From Strix aluco (taxonomy: Eukaryota; Chordata; Aves; Strigiformes; Strigidae): DNA of 64,000 nucleotides. The stretch covers positions 4,455,009-4,519,008 of the forward strand of contig NC_133957.1 of assembly GCF_031877795.1 (NCBI RefSeq), given 5' to 3'. The notes beneath the pieces were generated by a model, which worked only from the letters and a program-made list of their open reading frames with translations, was not told the DNA's origin and did not search any database. Shown one piece after another: positions 1 through 12,131 of the stretch (position 1 is the stretch's first letter; every line of letters starts with the position of its first letter). The translations under genes and the position numbers were made by a program.

Positions 1-2348
1 ACTTAACTCCCCTGAAGTTCAGTCACCGTCACTAAGCTGTTGTCTGCAGCCTACAGATAAGAAGAGATGCTAAGGAGACATCCCTGACACATTGTCATAG
101 CCAAATGAAAACCACTGCCGAGAGATGACGCTAGCGGGATAGACGTTGGCTTTTTATCCATTAAGTGTGAGCTGCTCTTTAGGATAATTCTCATCCTGTT
201 AGATCTACCCTTTTAATGAATCACTACTGCTCCTGAAAGACACAAAAGATAAGGTTTGGAGGTTTTTTAATAGCTCATTTTCTTCTGACGTGCTTTTTAA
301 CTATGTCCATTTGTAGGTTTGCTTTGTTGTACGACATCTAAACTTTCACAAGTCCAGATCTCCCAATGGCACCTTGCAGCCTGCTACAGTCAAAGCATCC
401 AAGACTCCATCTCTGTGCTGAGAAATCCTGTGTGGATCAGCATCTCGCAAGCTCTGTATTTCCCTCTTTCACTGCACCTAGGCTCTATTTTCACGTCCTT
501 GGATGGTCTTTGCACGTCCTATGGTAACTGGCCAATCTCACGCCTCCAGGTAGCGTATGGGGACTACAGGGAGGGATGCAAGGGGGCTCGAGGCACTGTG
601 CCTCGCAGGATAATTTCCTGAGCTTTCAGAGCTTGGTGGGGACATTCCTAAATGGATCTTATCTCGGACTGATCCCCTCTAGCCCCATAGCATGGCATAG
701 CACGTCGTCAGCAATGTCAGGAAAAGGCAGTGCTGCACTGAGATCTGCTTCCAGACACCATTTTCAACTGGAATGTACTGGAATGACATTTATCTCTGTG
801 AATGTCATGGAGCAGAAACTCATTATCCTGCCTTAACAATGCGACAACAGGAAGAGACTTTCTCTATTTCTACTGTCATTATTTTTTATTACCATGCTAT
901 GCAGTTAAGAGCTGGGTATGGACATGCAGAGGGAGGAGAGGCACAAAGCCAGACTGCATAATGGGGAGGGCTTTGGTGGTTTTCTCCCTTCAAGAAAAAG
1001 TGGTCAAAATGCAGCCATGCTTCTGGTAGAAACCATGGCAAGGGAGAGCTCCGAACAGGAACAGCAGAAGGATGCTGAATTGGCCCCATGGCTTCACTTA
1101 AGAGCTCTTCCCTGGAGGGAAATGCACAACAGAAAACATCAAAGCCTTTAGAGAAATGAGTAACAGGCAGGGAACGTCATCAGGAAGTGACCAGATGCAA
1201 GAGCTGCGCTCTCAGTACTGAGGGGAAAGGTTAGGATTGGAGATGGGCTGAGAAATGCACTGAAGGTGAAGGCAAACAGGTTATGCTTGGTGCCACAGAG
1301 AAGGAAATCCAGAGAAAAGCCGCAAGGAAACGTGATATGAGCAGCACGATGGACTAGGAAATGGTGGCATCTGCAGCTGACTTGTGAATGGGCAAGAGCC
1401 TGAATATGCTCAGGCCAGAAAACAGAAGTTTAAATTGTTTAGATAGAGAATAAAGGATACAGAGGTCACCTGATGGATCTAAGCTTAGACAGATCTCTCA
1501 CTCCCTTCTACTCCACTAATCATCCTCCTCCTCCTCTCACGTGCAGTGGGTGTCTTTGGCCGACGCTGGTATGTAACCGTTTCAGAAGATACTCAGGATC
1601 AGGAGGTTGCAAGCTGGATCCCTACAGATTCGAGCACTCTCCAGGAAATCTGGGAGAGATAAAGCTCTAGAAGAAAAGGCCCCCAACCCATGCACCAGAC
1701 ACTTGCTGCATCTTTTGCCTGTGCCCTCATTAGCATGCTGCTTTGGGGCTGTGGTGCAGTTTTGAAGCCAGTGTCTGCTCAGCTCCACCTAAAAGCTCAT
1801 TCTACTTAACATTTGGTCCCAGGGACCAGACCAAACCTACTGGAAAACAAAGTTCCTGGACCACACAGTGTTCTTGTCAGGGCCTCAATACCAATTGCTT
1901 TGATCTACGATCTCTAAAGGCACTTGCAAATAAAGACACAGCTGCTGGTAAATTCTTAAATGTCTCTCTCACCAGCTCACAGCTTGCCCATTTCTTAACA
2001 CCCCGTTTGGTCTACAGGAACCGAGCTCCTAGAGCTGTCGCCTGCCACGCAGCATCTTACACAGCCCACGGGCAGCCAGGTTGCCTTCCTTCGTTTCAAT
2101 CTAACAGAATCAGTCTTGCGAGACGCTCTGTTGGAGACACCCCTGCAGTACAAAACCTCGCTGCAGCACGCAGAGTTTTATCAAAGGTTGCGTCACGCTT
2201 AAACACTACAAGCAACAGCAAACCCCACGTGTCCTGCCCGTTTCCAGCTACGGCTGCAATACAGCAGCTCAGATGCTCTGGTTCCGTGTTGTTACCAACC
2301 CTGTTATCATGCAACAGTGTTTTGCACAAAGAAGACGAGCTCCTTTAC
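1..2348. other. HYDIN intron (partial), no further exon seen
   Basis: This stretch lies downstream of the last HYDIN exon visible here on the minus strand. I looked for the expected next exon, which should begin by completing an Arg codon and continue with a Pro-Phe-Ser-Ile-Glu-Pro-like segment, and did not find it. It is therefore probably outside the window. The open frames here are short and lack splice context or recognisable similarity. Confidence 0.5.
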
Positions 2349-2548
2349 CTCTCAGTGCTGATGCGGTAGCGAGCCTCCCGGTTCCCGATGTTACGAACCA
2401 GCAGAGTTTTCTGGGAGCTGTACTTGACTGGACAGACGGAGAAGTTCAGCTGGTCAGGGAAGTCCAGGATAGCTCGGGCACCGATAGCTCGGATTGGCAC
2501 AATAAACTTTTCCCTTTCTGTGATGCAGGTGAGCTGGTAGAAATAATC
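2349..2548 (-). CDS. HYDIN: HYDIN coding exon (fifth visible)
   Basis: Internal coding exon of HYDIN, a giant protein of the C2 side of the ciliary central pair, needed for normal beating of motile cilia. The reverse strand reads 66 codons plus two bases, starting DYFYQLTCITEREKFIVPIR and continuing through the ARAILDFPDQLNF and CPVKYSSQKTLLVRNIGN blocks. These match the first ASH/MSP-type beta-sandwich region of vertebrate HYDIN almost residue for residue (my recollection of the family, not a search). The acceptor is a pyrimidine run ending in CTGCAG at 2549-2550 and the donor is AGAG|GTAAAG at 2348-2343. It enters in phase 0, consistent with the upstream exon at 8615-8749, and leaves after two bases of an Arg codon. 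No stop or frameshift is present. Confidence 0.95.
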
Positions 2549-5500
2549 CTGCAGGGAAAGAAACAATCTCAGCACAGTGCATTCAGTACCATCCCATGGC
2601 AGAAGAAAAACTGCTGTTTTCTGTGACTCTAACAGTAGCATCCAGCAATGTCAAAGGACTTTTTACCTTAGTGACCTTTCATTCCTGCAGCGTGACTTGA
2701 ACAGGGCTGTTAACTTGCAAAGAAGAAACAATCCCACTGATTCACCTGCTTTCACAGCAAGCTGGCAGAACCAGACAAAATTATCTGATACTTTGATTTG
2801 GAGGCACCAAAATAGAGCAATTTCATGTAAGGGATTACAGCAGTAACAAGAACCCGCTTCGATCACCACCGCAGATGATCAAAGGCTCCACTAAGCACCC
2901 AGTTGTGCCACAGCACTAACTCCAATCCCAGCAACGCAGCGACCTCACTGACGCTGGCCAGGGGACGCTCAGGTGCATTTTCAAAAGGACTTTGACACAT
3001 GCACGACCAACACTCACTCTTCGGTGAAAGATTTAACAAGCTGGACACGGGAATTGTTTTAATGTCAGGTGAGTGCAGGGTAAGTGTGTATTTCCCACCC
3101 CTTCCCAGAGCATTATAGGGACAAGGCTGGGGACACACACCCTTGAAAAGCTATCTGATCTATCTCCCCACCCCAGAACTGGCTCAGCTCTACACCCAAA
3201 CTCTTCTTGCAAGATGTCTGACAAGTACTTAAAAGCACTAACAAGTCCACCCCTGCCCTCAGCAGCCTATTCCAGCTCTACCCTAGACTTGAGTTCTTCC
3301 TGTGTCTAATCTCAGTTTCCCTTTCCAGCTCACCTAGCCTCAGGGGACGTGGGAAATAGCTTTGCTTCCTCTCTGCTGCAGGGCTGATGCCTTGTTAGCA
3401 TGCCTACCTGAGGCAGGTGGTAGCAGGAGCTGCAGATGGGAGACACTGGGACAGCCCTGCCAGAGCAAACTCAGCTGTGCTATTCCCCGGCACTGGCTTC
3501 TTCACAAAAGAGACAGACAGTCCCCCCAGCTGTCTGGCCTTCAGCAGTAGGAAGGCAAATCAAATCACCAAAATCATTTTACTGTAGGGAGGAGCAGATC
3601 CATCTCCAGATGGACGGTGTGGCATCGCAGGGCTGCAAGTATCCCCGTGCCCCCGCTGAAAGCACCGGTAAAACTGTTGCAGCAGGCCCAGGAGCCATTA
3701 CCTCCAGCAGCTCTCTTAGCCATGAGTTGATGGAAGCTCTGCATCTTATCACTCGCTGTCCTGATCTTTTTTCCTCGGTGCTTTGAAGCCGTCTGATATT
3801 TTTATCATTGTTGAAGCAGCAAGCAGATAATTTGATTTAGGAATTGCACACAACAAACTCTCTTAACCAGAACAGATCCAGATTCCTCTGTGCTTGGGAT
3901 TTCTTGCTCTCCCACACCCGCCCCCTCCAAGCCTGGAAGGGCCCTAAGGCAGCCAGAGGAGGCACAGACACAGAGCTACTGCTTTAACACAACAACTAAC
4001 ACCCAGCGCTACCCACCAGCTAGGGTTTAAGGTTGCTGTAACAGATGCTGTCACAGCCAAGATGTGAAAAAGAATAAAGAAAGATCTTTCTCTCTAGACA
4101 TATCAAATATTCACACTGGACCTTGCAGAAGGGCTTTTGCTTCTCGTATTTGGAAAGTAAAATACCAGGAAGGAAACTGCAGCAAACGACCTACAGAACT
4201 GAATATCACATTTCAGGAGAGCGCTTCATCTTCAGCAAGCCTTTCTGAATTAGCAATTTTGTACTCAATCCTGCAGCCTAAGCCATCTAAAATAAAAGGT
4301 ACGGGCAGCCCATGTGAACTTAAAGCACCTACTATCTGGGTACTTCACATCCTGGACTGTTTAGATCCTCAGAAACTGCATTAGCAAATGAAGAATCCTA
4401 TTTACTTTGTTGTTGTTGTTACTGTGGCCACACTACTGTAACAAAGGCACTGTAAATCCACTTGAAAGCTGCCTGCCTTGTTAAATCTTGGCATGCCATA
4501 TTTACTTCTCTCTCCCAGATGCCAGGTTGACAGAGGATGATGCGAGGAGTTCAGATCAGCAGGGAGATAAAGAAAAAAGAAACTTCAACAGTTGGAATTA
4601 TTTAAGGGAAATAATAGGAAACCATTTTCAAGTCACTGTCATTGCTAAGGACCAAGTGGATCCACAGCCATGTACAGAAGAGCCCAAGGAATAAATGCCT
4701 CCCCCAGGTGTAACCCCCCCAGAAGCAAGCACATGCCACCTTCCCAGCTCTGGGGCCGGGGAGGGGCACTGGGACTGCCTGCCCCGGGAAAGGGACTTCT
4801 CCAGGTACACAAGGGCAAGGCTAAAGCAGCCAGGATTTGGCCACAGAGACAACCACGACCTTGAGAGAGCAAGTTGCCTCTCGCCATTCATGCACACGCA
4901 CGTTGCGTGCCGAGCCCCCTCTCCAGGGACACCCTGGGACGCTGCATCCTGTACAAGGCTGGACTCAGCTCTTCAGAGTGCCCTGACCCTCCAGCCACAC
5001 TCTGTGACCCACCAGAATGGAACCTTGCACCAAGCTGAACGCAGCCTCGGGCCAAACGGGGGGAAAGCCAAGGGAAGAGGGGTGCCAGGCAGAAGCTGGC
5101 TGCTCAGGCTGCTGTGAACCCACAGTCCCGTGAGCTTTTGCAAGCTGAATCACCTCCCTCGGGAGGAGATACAGGCTGCAGTTCTCCACTGCAGCACTGC
5201 CCTGCGTTACCAGCTCTGCTAGGCACTTGCTTACAGTCTGCGGGTACAGCTGGAACCAGTTTACAGCCGGAACCAGTTTACAGCCTTGTTTTACTTTGCA
5301 ACTGCAAACCCTTAGACGGTTTCAAACCAGGTTTCTAAATAAGCATGCCTGGGTGAGAGAGGGGTTGCATCACTTCCATGCTTTAAAGATTCTTTTTAGA
5401 CCCACCAGGTTCAGCCTACAGATTTTCATGAAAATACAACTTCATCCTTCCTACAACTCCTCTCCCAGTTTCAAGGAAACACCTCTCACTGTACAATGGT

Positions 5501-8500
5501 TCCTCTTCTCTTATTCACCTTCCAGAAGCAATAAGTTACAAGCTCTGGCCTGCAAAGTATCACCACTGGCATTTGAATTCACACCCAATGAAATTAAAGA
5601 ACTGCTTGTGTCTCAGAGGTGTCATTTCAGGCTCTGCAAGCTCAGGCTAACATTAATTACTGTCACAGTGACAGCAACCCTAACTGCCCAGTACACCAGC
5701 AAACGAGGTGTCGGTTTGCTGCGTAACCAATCCTAAGTACTTCACTGAACTCCTTGCAGCAGACAACTGCGAAGAAGAGATCCTTGTAGCATGAGGTAAC
5801 GTAGCAAGTCAAGCAGGGAAAGCTCCCTGCTGGAACCAGGGTATCATAAAGGCTGGCAAATAAGGGCCATGAAAAGAGAGGAGAGACTGGAGGGTGAAGA
5901 CAGCTTCCATGAGAAGGGGTGGCCCTTCTCCTGCCTTCCTCAGCCACCAACTCACAGGAGGCTTTGAAATCGGTCACTTTGCTCCAGGTTCATTTTGCAC
6001 AGGGCCATCTGCCTTGATTTTCTGCCCCTTTCCTCCCCGCAAAAGTCATCTTAAAAGTGTACTTGGAATAGCTTCTGTGTGCTACCAAACATCTAACAGC
6101 GCCCGACTGAAATTTAATTTCAGTAATGCAATAGCTCACCGGCCTGTCATATTTCATGTTAATGAGCATTAATTCAGTCTCCACTGAGCATCAGTAATGG
6201 ATTTGGCAAACATTACAGACTGAACTTGTATTGCTTGAATATATCGTATTGCTACAGCGAAAAGAGCGAGAGGACAAAACAGAATAAGCTGTGCTATGTA
6301 TTTATATGCTCCTTGCTTCCTTCTTCCTTTAAGATAATCTATTAATAAGCCAAAGGACACACACAAAGGTATGTATTCCTGTCCATTGCCAGTCAGTTCC
6401 ACAATGGTTTTCAATTAGGCAGAGACTGTCAGACCATAACGCAAGGACACCTGAACACAGGGTGGCACGAGAACACCCACACCGTGCAGCTGAAACCCTA
6501 ACACAGAAATGTGTACATCAGAAGCAGCAAGAGCAACTAGTTGGAAACGTTGCCCAACAGAAAAATTGGCATTTCTTATTTCTAAGGCAAGTGCCAATAA
6601 ACAGAGACACGTCAGCTATTTATTTACTTTCTGACAGTCCAATCCTGTGGCACATTCCCAAATGACTGCAAGACAATAGGAAACTGCTCATTTTTCAAGC
6701 AAGCGCTCCATGGCACATGGCATTTCAGCCGCTAACGACTCACACGGTCCTTTGATTTAGGGCTTAGCCGCAATGTTACTCCCTTGAATCAGGAGTGACT
6801 TCGCTGAAGTCAGACTGACCCCGGGCAAGAACAGATTCAAACCAACTCCACAGCAGGAGGACTGCCCAGCCCTGGCAGAGGGGCTTGTACCTGCGTCCCA
6901 GCTCACTGGGTGATCCACCATCCCTGCAGATGATGGAGCAGCAGAGGGGCAGAGGCTGTTCAAAGGCAGCACTCGTAAGCCTTCCACAACTAACACACAG
7001 GTACTCTGCATGCAGGGCACTGCAAGCCCAACGCAGGTGGCTCTACAGAACCGTTTCCCAAAGCCTCTTTGCTAAGGGGTTTTCAAGGTGCCGTGCACCT
7101 CCTGACTGCGCTATTGACACATTTCCAGCTGAGCTACAGCACTCTGGTGCTTCGCTGGCCCACACTCCATCAAGTACGAGACAAAATGTTTGATTTGTAC
7201 AAAATTCTGACTCTGCTGTATAAATCCCCACGTGCTCCTCGCTGAGCAGCACGCATCCCTCTGCCCATGCCCTGCACAACCCCCAGTGCAGCAGAAACCA
7301 CCGGAGTGTCACTGAAGCTGTGCAGAGGACCTCTCGCTGGCAGAGCTCCCTGCTCCATACACTCGCCAGTTCAAGGGCAAGACAAGGGACAAAGTATTGG
7401 ACATCCTGTTCTTGAGGGTTCTCTCAAGAGAAGAGGTGCCAGCTGACAGTAACACGCATGACGACACAGCTACCCCGCAGGCTCTGGGTAACGTGTCTGC
7501 CCGCAGCTTGTACCTGCCCGTTTATTCCCGTACGTGCTCGTTCGGGCAGATGTCTCAAAGCCACCTGCAGCCCAACAACCTCCTGCCGAGTTAGGGACAT
7601 CTAGAGCTCAGTGTGCCTGTGCCAGGCTGGCTCCCTGCCACCTGCACAGCCCTCCCTCTGCCCCAGCCTCACAGCTGCATCGCAGACAGACAAGTGTCCT
7701 CAGGGACAGCACAGCTGCAAGGCTTGAAAACAGAGGGCATGGAAAAGCACCATCTTTGCTCCAGTCCAGGGTGAGGCAGGGAAGTGGCTGCCCGATGGGA
7801 AACAGAAAATCCCTCTGGATCTATTTGTTCCTCTAGTATTTTCCATAACAATTAAACCCCTACCATTGGGTAGAGAGATGACTAATCATCTTATCAACAC
7901 CCCACCCTGCCATTCTCCTACTGTTCCACGTGCATCTTCCCTCGCGAACGCTCAAGGAAGCGCAGGGAGGGAAAGCACAGCCCGTCAGTCCCTGCTGCAG
8001 CAGCTAACAGCATCCTGCAGTGCCAAGAGGGGACCAGCTGCAGACTGCCCGACCACAGCCTGGAGCAGACCCCACAGCAGGCTGTGGGCTATAACCAGTG
8101 CGCAAAAACCGCGATGACTTCAGACATAATGTTCCGCTGTCTCGCTACTGTGTCCAACACGCTAGGCATTAAGGTGACTCCAGTTTCCAAGGGTGGCGGT
8201 CCCCACTCTGATCAGGCTCACTGCGGGTCTTCCAAATAACAGGTCACTTTTAAACAGGCCTCTGTATCTACCGTGAGTGGAGCAAACCCATAATCACACA
8301 GCACTGGACAGATACCAGAAACCAACACCTTGGGAGGCCGTCCCACCACAGACGGCAGACTCTCTTATCTCTGAAACCAGCAGACACGACATCAAATGTT
8401 CCATCACTGAAGGATAAAAATGGTCTGAAACACATAAGAGACTCCAGCCTATGAGAGCATAATCTTCACCATGGGGAAAGAGTTTCCCCCGGTTCTAGAT

Positions 8501-8614
8501 CCAGGGCAACCCCACTGGAACCAGGACAGTCCTCAAAACCCACACCAGATGAATCCAGCCCTGCAGGTTCAGCTTCCACTGAAGGCACCAACCTCTCCGG
8601 ACCTCCAGTCTCAC
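2549..8614. other. HYDIN intron
   Basis: Intron between two recognised HYDIN exons. It is non-repetitive to my eye apart from a (TTG)n run near 4410 and a 17-bp unit repeated about 2.4 times at 5245-5285. Many short open frames occur on both strands, but none has splice context or a family I recognise. Confidence 0.6.
5245..5285. repeat. Short tandem repeat, 17-bp unit x 2.4
   Basis: Two 17-bp units, TACAGCTGGAACCAGTT and TACAGCCGGAACCAGTT, differ by one base and are followed by a partial third copy, TACAGCC. The repeat is intronic within HYDIN. Confidence 0.8.
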
Positions 8615-8749
8615 CTTGTTCTCCTCAGGGGTGAACTGGATTTGGAAAGTTGAACACATGCCAGGTGCTACCTTACAGCACACACCACCGGGGCTGGTCA
8701 ACTTGAAGTAAGGCGATGTCTCCAAGACAACCTTCACCAGCCGAGGAAC
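8615..8749 (-). CDS. HYDIN: HYDIN coding exon (fourth visible)
   Basis: A 135-bp exon, exactly 45 codons, phase 0 on both sides. It reads VPRLVKVVLETSPYFKLTSP and ends FQIQFTPEENK. This is the segment of vertebrate HYDIN directly before the DY..LTC.TEREKFIVPIRA exon, and indeed that exon follows at 2349-2548. The acceptor is CTTTCCTGCAG and the donor AAG|GTGAGA. The segment forms part of the first ASH-like domain, thought to bind microtubule-associated surfaces of the central pair. The GGVCCKVAPG stretch carries two adjacent cysteines that I do not recall from mammalian HYDIN. The frame is open, with no disabling change. Confidence 0.95.
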
Positions 8750-9045
8750 CTGCAGGAAAGACAGGAAACTATGATTTTGCCACTCATATGGAAACATGAG
8801 GAGAAAATACCTGGCCATGCCCTGGGGACATCCCGCCTTAACCACCTTTCCAAAGCACTTCTAACTCTTGAGGTTGTCACAACCTGGGCTGGAAGCCCAG
8901 AGAGTCGCAAGGGTGATCCCCTCGGGTTAAATTAAGGTGAAACGACACCAAATGATCGGTTAAAATGTTTTACTTGCGGTAGAAAACAATTTAAACTTGG
9001 AGAAGGATAATAAGCAATGTGATCTCTTATAAATCTGTAGGAAAG

Positions 9046-9166
9046 GAAAGGGAAAGGGAAAGGGAAAGGGAAAGGGAAAGGGAAAGGGAAAGGGAAAGGG
9101 AAAGGGAAAGGGAAAGGGAAAGGGAAAGGGAAAGGGAAAGGGAAAGGGAAAGGGAAAGGGAAAGGG
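9046..9166 (+). repeat. (GGGAAA)n hexanucleotide tract
   Basis: About 20 uninterrupted copies of the hexamer GGGAAA. It is all-purine on the plus strand and all-pyrimidine on the template for HYDIN. It abuts, with no spacer, the (AAAAG)n pentamer tract that follows. Homopurine mirror-symmetric tracts of this kind can form triplex (H-DNA), and the spaced G-triplets could also form G-quadruplexes. That is known behaviour of such repeats and was not measured here. Confidence 0.97.
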
Positions 9167-9354
9167 AAAAGAAAAGAAAAGAAAAGAAAAGAAAAGAAAA
9201 GAAAAGAAAAGAAAAGAAAAGAAAAGAAAAGAAAAGAAAAGAAAAGAAAAGAAAAGAAAAGAAAAGAAAAGAAAAGAAAAGAAAAGAAAAGAAAAGAAAA
9301 GAAAAGAAAAGAAAAGAAAAGAAAAGAAAAGAAAAGAAAAGAAAAGAAAAGAAA
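9167..9354 (+). repeat. (AAAAG)n pentanucleotide tract
   Basis: About 37 essentially perfect copies of GAAAA directly continue the GGGAAA tract. The switch from hexamer to pentamer is abrupt, at about 9166. Together the two form roughly 310 bp of uninterrupted purine strand inside a HYDIN intron. Length is likely polymorphic, and assembly collapse is possible. Confidence 0.97.
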
Positions 9355-10853
9355 TAGAAAGGTGAGAAAGAGAGTCAAAGAAATCCGGATCAGCACCCCT
9401 GGATCCAGCGTTGTCTCAGGTCCGACCATCTTGGGCGGTGGGTGCACACACAGCAAAGTTTCAGTTCATCTTATCAGCTGATTAACATACTTCTGCTTCT
9501 GGGGCAGAAATGCTCACCTCTGGTCAGGCCTTGTCGCCTCTTCAACGGTGAAGGCACGAAGTCGTTAGCAAGGCAAGCATGGTGTCTGGCTTACACAACA
9601 GAGCCACACAGTACCGGGCTTACCCAGTGCAGCCAGGGATTAGCGGTCTTTGTGCTTGAGGGGAAACTGTCGGTTCCACTCAGTTTCCCCCCTCTGAGGC
9701 CCACATAAGGAGTTTGTCAATACAACTGCAAGGGAGCGGGGGTGCAGCCTTCCATACACTCCTGCTCCCTCGGGTGACATTCCTTAGACTAATCACAAAG
9801 GCCACAGCTTGTCCTGCAGGTTTTCTCTGTCGATGAATGTTTGAGGCATCAATTCCTTCAGTTCCTTACAGAGGTACATGCACCTAATACACCAGGATGG
9901 AATCCATTCTGCCAGGGCAAAATAGCCCTAGGCCAGAGGCAGTAGGGCACCGCCCTGCTGTGAAGGAATCACCGAGCAGGTGAGACACCAGCAGTGCCTG
10001 AGATAATACCTGAATCAAGTCATCCACACATCAACCAGCCCAAAGAACCTGCGGGCTTCTGCCTGCACACCCCCAAGCAGTCATGACTCTGGAGGGGGAT
10101 GAAATACCTGAAGGCAAAACAGTACCTGTTATACTGGGGGGAGGAAGAAATTCACTACTAACATACTGGGTTTGAGTGGGGCAGTCAAGCTGCAGTGCTA
10201 CAGTCATGCAGGCAGAGCAGCAAGAGAAGGAGACCACAGACACTGTGGCCTTACTGGGAATAAAAGGAAACCTGAAGAGCAAAAGGAGGAACATAGGAAA
10301 GAGACAAGAAACAAGGAGATGGCTAAGGGAATTTAAAGGGGGCTGTAGAGAAGCAAGGGAGAAGCCCAATACACTACAAGGAAAGGCTGATGCAGAAGAT
10401 GAGAGCAGTCAACTTGCCAAAATGATGGAAAGCCAGACAACCCCCCAGGCTGGGCCTATCAATTATGGCCTTAAGAGGCATTTTCTGCCTTGAGATACAT
10501 GACCAGCACTGACTCACAGTGTGGTTTCATTATTAAAAGCCACTCTCGGCTCTCTGGAGGCTCTTGCTGTCTGGTGTCTGTAGCCAGGCAGCTGCCAGTG
10601 CAGGCAAGGCAGATTTCTAGGCATTCCTCCCCACACCCAGGAGTCCAGGCAGGCACCTTGCTGCAAGTTTCTGCCCTCTGGGATACCACAAGCACAGACA
10701 CAGCAAATAGGTGTTTTCTAGCACACTGATATCAACCCCTGAGCACCAAAACTCATCTCAGAAAGTCTAAAACAGGCAATTTTGACTGACAGGCAGCTTC
10801 GCTGATAAACAACAAACCCACGTGAGGCTTGGGAAAAATGGAGGTTCATTCTT

Positions 10854-11507
10854 TGTAATAAATAGGAGGAGCATGTTTGTTCATCAACCTTGGTGTATGA
10901 GGAAGTAAAATTACAAAGTCGTTGTCTATCTATTAAACTTTAATCTCACCCTATAAGGCATAGAAGTATCTCATAGAGATGTCATTCCATAAGATCTTGC
11001 TGTCTGAAATACTGGAAAAATAGAATATGATACCCTGTGTGCATCCAAAATGATTTGGATCACTATAACCTATATTATAATAATATTAATGAATGTTTGA
11101 ATATATACGGATAAACTATAAAGTGTGCTGTTTGCTTGGAACGATGTAACCGCTTCTCAGCAACCCCACCTAGAGCTGATAAAAAGCCCGCTGAAAGATG
11201 AAATCATGAGACTTTCAAAAGACCCAATAGGAAAAAGCTCGTGCCCTGACAATCCTACCAGAGCCCATCCGGACGAAGAAACCACAAGGCGCACAAACGC
11301 AGAACACACCCCTCAGAGAGACAAAGACACCGGAAGACGGAAGATATAAAAGGGAAAGCTTTCAGGAAGTAGGCGCGCGCCGTTGGTGGAGTTACACTCC
11401 GCGGCTGCCCAGCGCTGTTTTGCTTGTCGCCGCTTGCTAAATAAATAATTAAAACTTTGATTGGCTCTGACTCCCATATTGGGCAATTTGGGAATTAACC
11501 TATAACA
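10854..11507 (+). repeat. 5' LTR of the provirus
   Basis: The 3' end is clear: TATAACA at 11501-11507, immediately before the primer-binding site. A TATA box (GATATAAAAG) lies at about 11343, the R segment has GCGCGCCGTTGGTGGAG, and the poly(A) signal AATAAA is at 11441. The start at TG (10854) is chosen because TGTTTGTTCATCAA, found near the start of the 3' LTR, recurs at 10874. The distal U3 (about 10890-11240) does not match the 3' LTR, and U5 also differs, so the two LTRs are not a simple recently duplicated pair. No flanking target duplication was found. Confidence 0.7.
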
Positions 11508-11510
11508 AAT

Positions 11511-11528
11511 TGGTGCCGTGACTCGGAT
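11511..11528 (+). other. Primer-binding site, tRNA-His type
   Basis: TGGTGCCGTGACTCGGAT begins three bases after the 5' LTR. It is complementary to the 3' end of tRNA-His (…CCGAGTCACGGCACCA) over its full length. Reverse transcription of the ancestral element would have been primed here. Histidine primers are known from HERV-H-like gammaretroviruses and from walleye epsilonretroviruses. Confidence 0.85.
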
Positions 11529-11891
11529 AGAGGCAATCTGGTGGGAAGCCCCATACGGGGAGGCACGGCCCCGCTGAATTCAGCGGCCCTGGCTGGGTGT
11601 TATCACATCACACCCTCTACCGACGAACTCCAAAACTCGGCAACAAGCAAAAGAACACCGGTAACCCCATAATCTTTGTGCACGAAGCCCCGGACGAAGA
11701 CGCAGGGTTGCGTGAGTATAGGCCGGTTACCGTTCGGTTGGGGTTGGGTTTCCCGGAGCGTGGTGTGTGAGACGCCCAGCAGGGCGAAGCGAGTGCGGAC
11801 CCCTCGGTAGTGCAGTTCCCATATCCCGCGAGGGACTGGGTCACGAAAAGGGGGAAAAGGAGTGTGTGAGTGTGTGAAGGCGCTCCGGAAG

Positions 11892-12131
11892 ATGGGACAG
11901 AAGAAGAGCAAGCCTTCTGATCCCATGGGTGGTGTGGGACCCAAGGTGAGGTACCCCCAAATACCACCAGATATTCCTTTAGGCTTGATGATAAGTCATT
12001 GGGAAGATTACCCCTCTAGGTGGGGTAAAAACAAAGTAAAAATGCTTTATTATTGTATGGAGGTTTGGGGAGGAAAACAAATCAGAGGTGACCTACGTGC
12101 CTACAAGTTGTGGTGGCAGCAGCTCTATTGA
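11892..12131 (+). pseudogene. gag remnant (matrix N-terminus)
   Basis: The frame opens with Met-Gly followed by a basic stretch (MGQKKSKPSDP), the usual N-myristoylation and membrane-binding start of a retroviral matrix protein. Residues 22-75 contain aromatic-rich matrix-like sequence (WEDYPSRWGKNKVK, LWWQQLY). The frame ends at a stop about 80 codons in, because the rest of gag, protease and the reverse-transcriptase fingers and palm are deleted. The sequence passes at about 12105-12125 directly into the end of the polymerase region. A consensus splice donor (AAG|GTGAGG) lies at 11945/11946, in phase 0 after 18 codons, and could have served the env mRNA. Confidence 0.75.

Larger units (their letters stand above)
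8750..10853. other. HYDIN intron, provirus-proximal part
   Basis: This is the 3' part, in the HYDIN sense, of the intron that also holds the provirus. It contains the purine tract at 9046-9354. I recognise nothing else. The long minus-strand open frame over the tract is a product of the simple repeat. Confidence 0.6.

Noticed and set aside
1743-2369. 208-codon plus-strand open frame
   Set aside because: It overlaps the HYDIN exon antisense, has no splice or start context and no recognisable family.
8932-9456. Long minus-strand open frame (174 codons) and its plus-strand counterpart over the purine tract
   Set aside because: The peptides are only FLFFSFL/PFPF or RERE/KKRKE repeats made by the simple repeats. 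No gene is implied.
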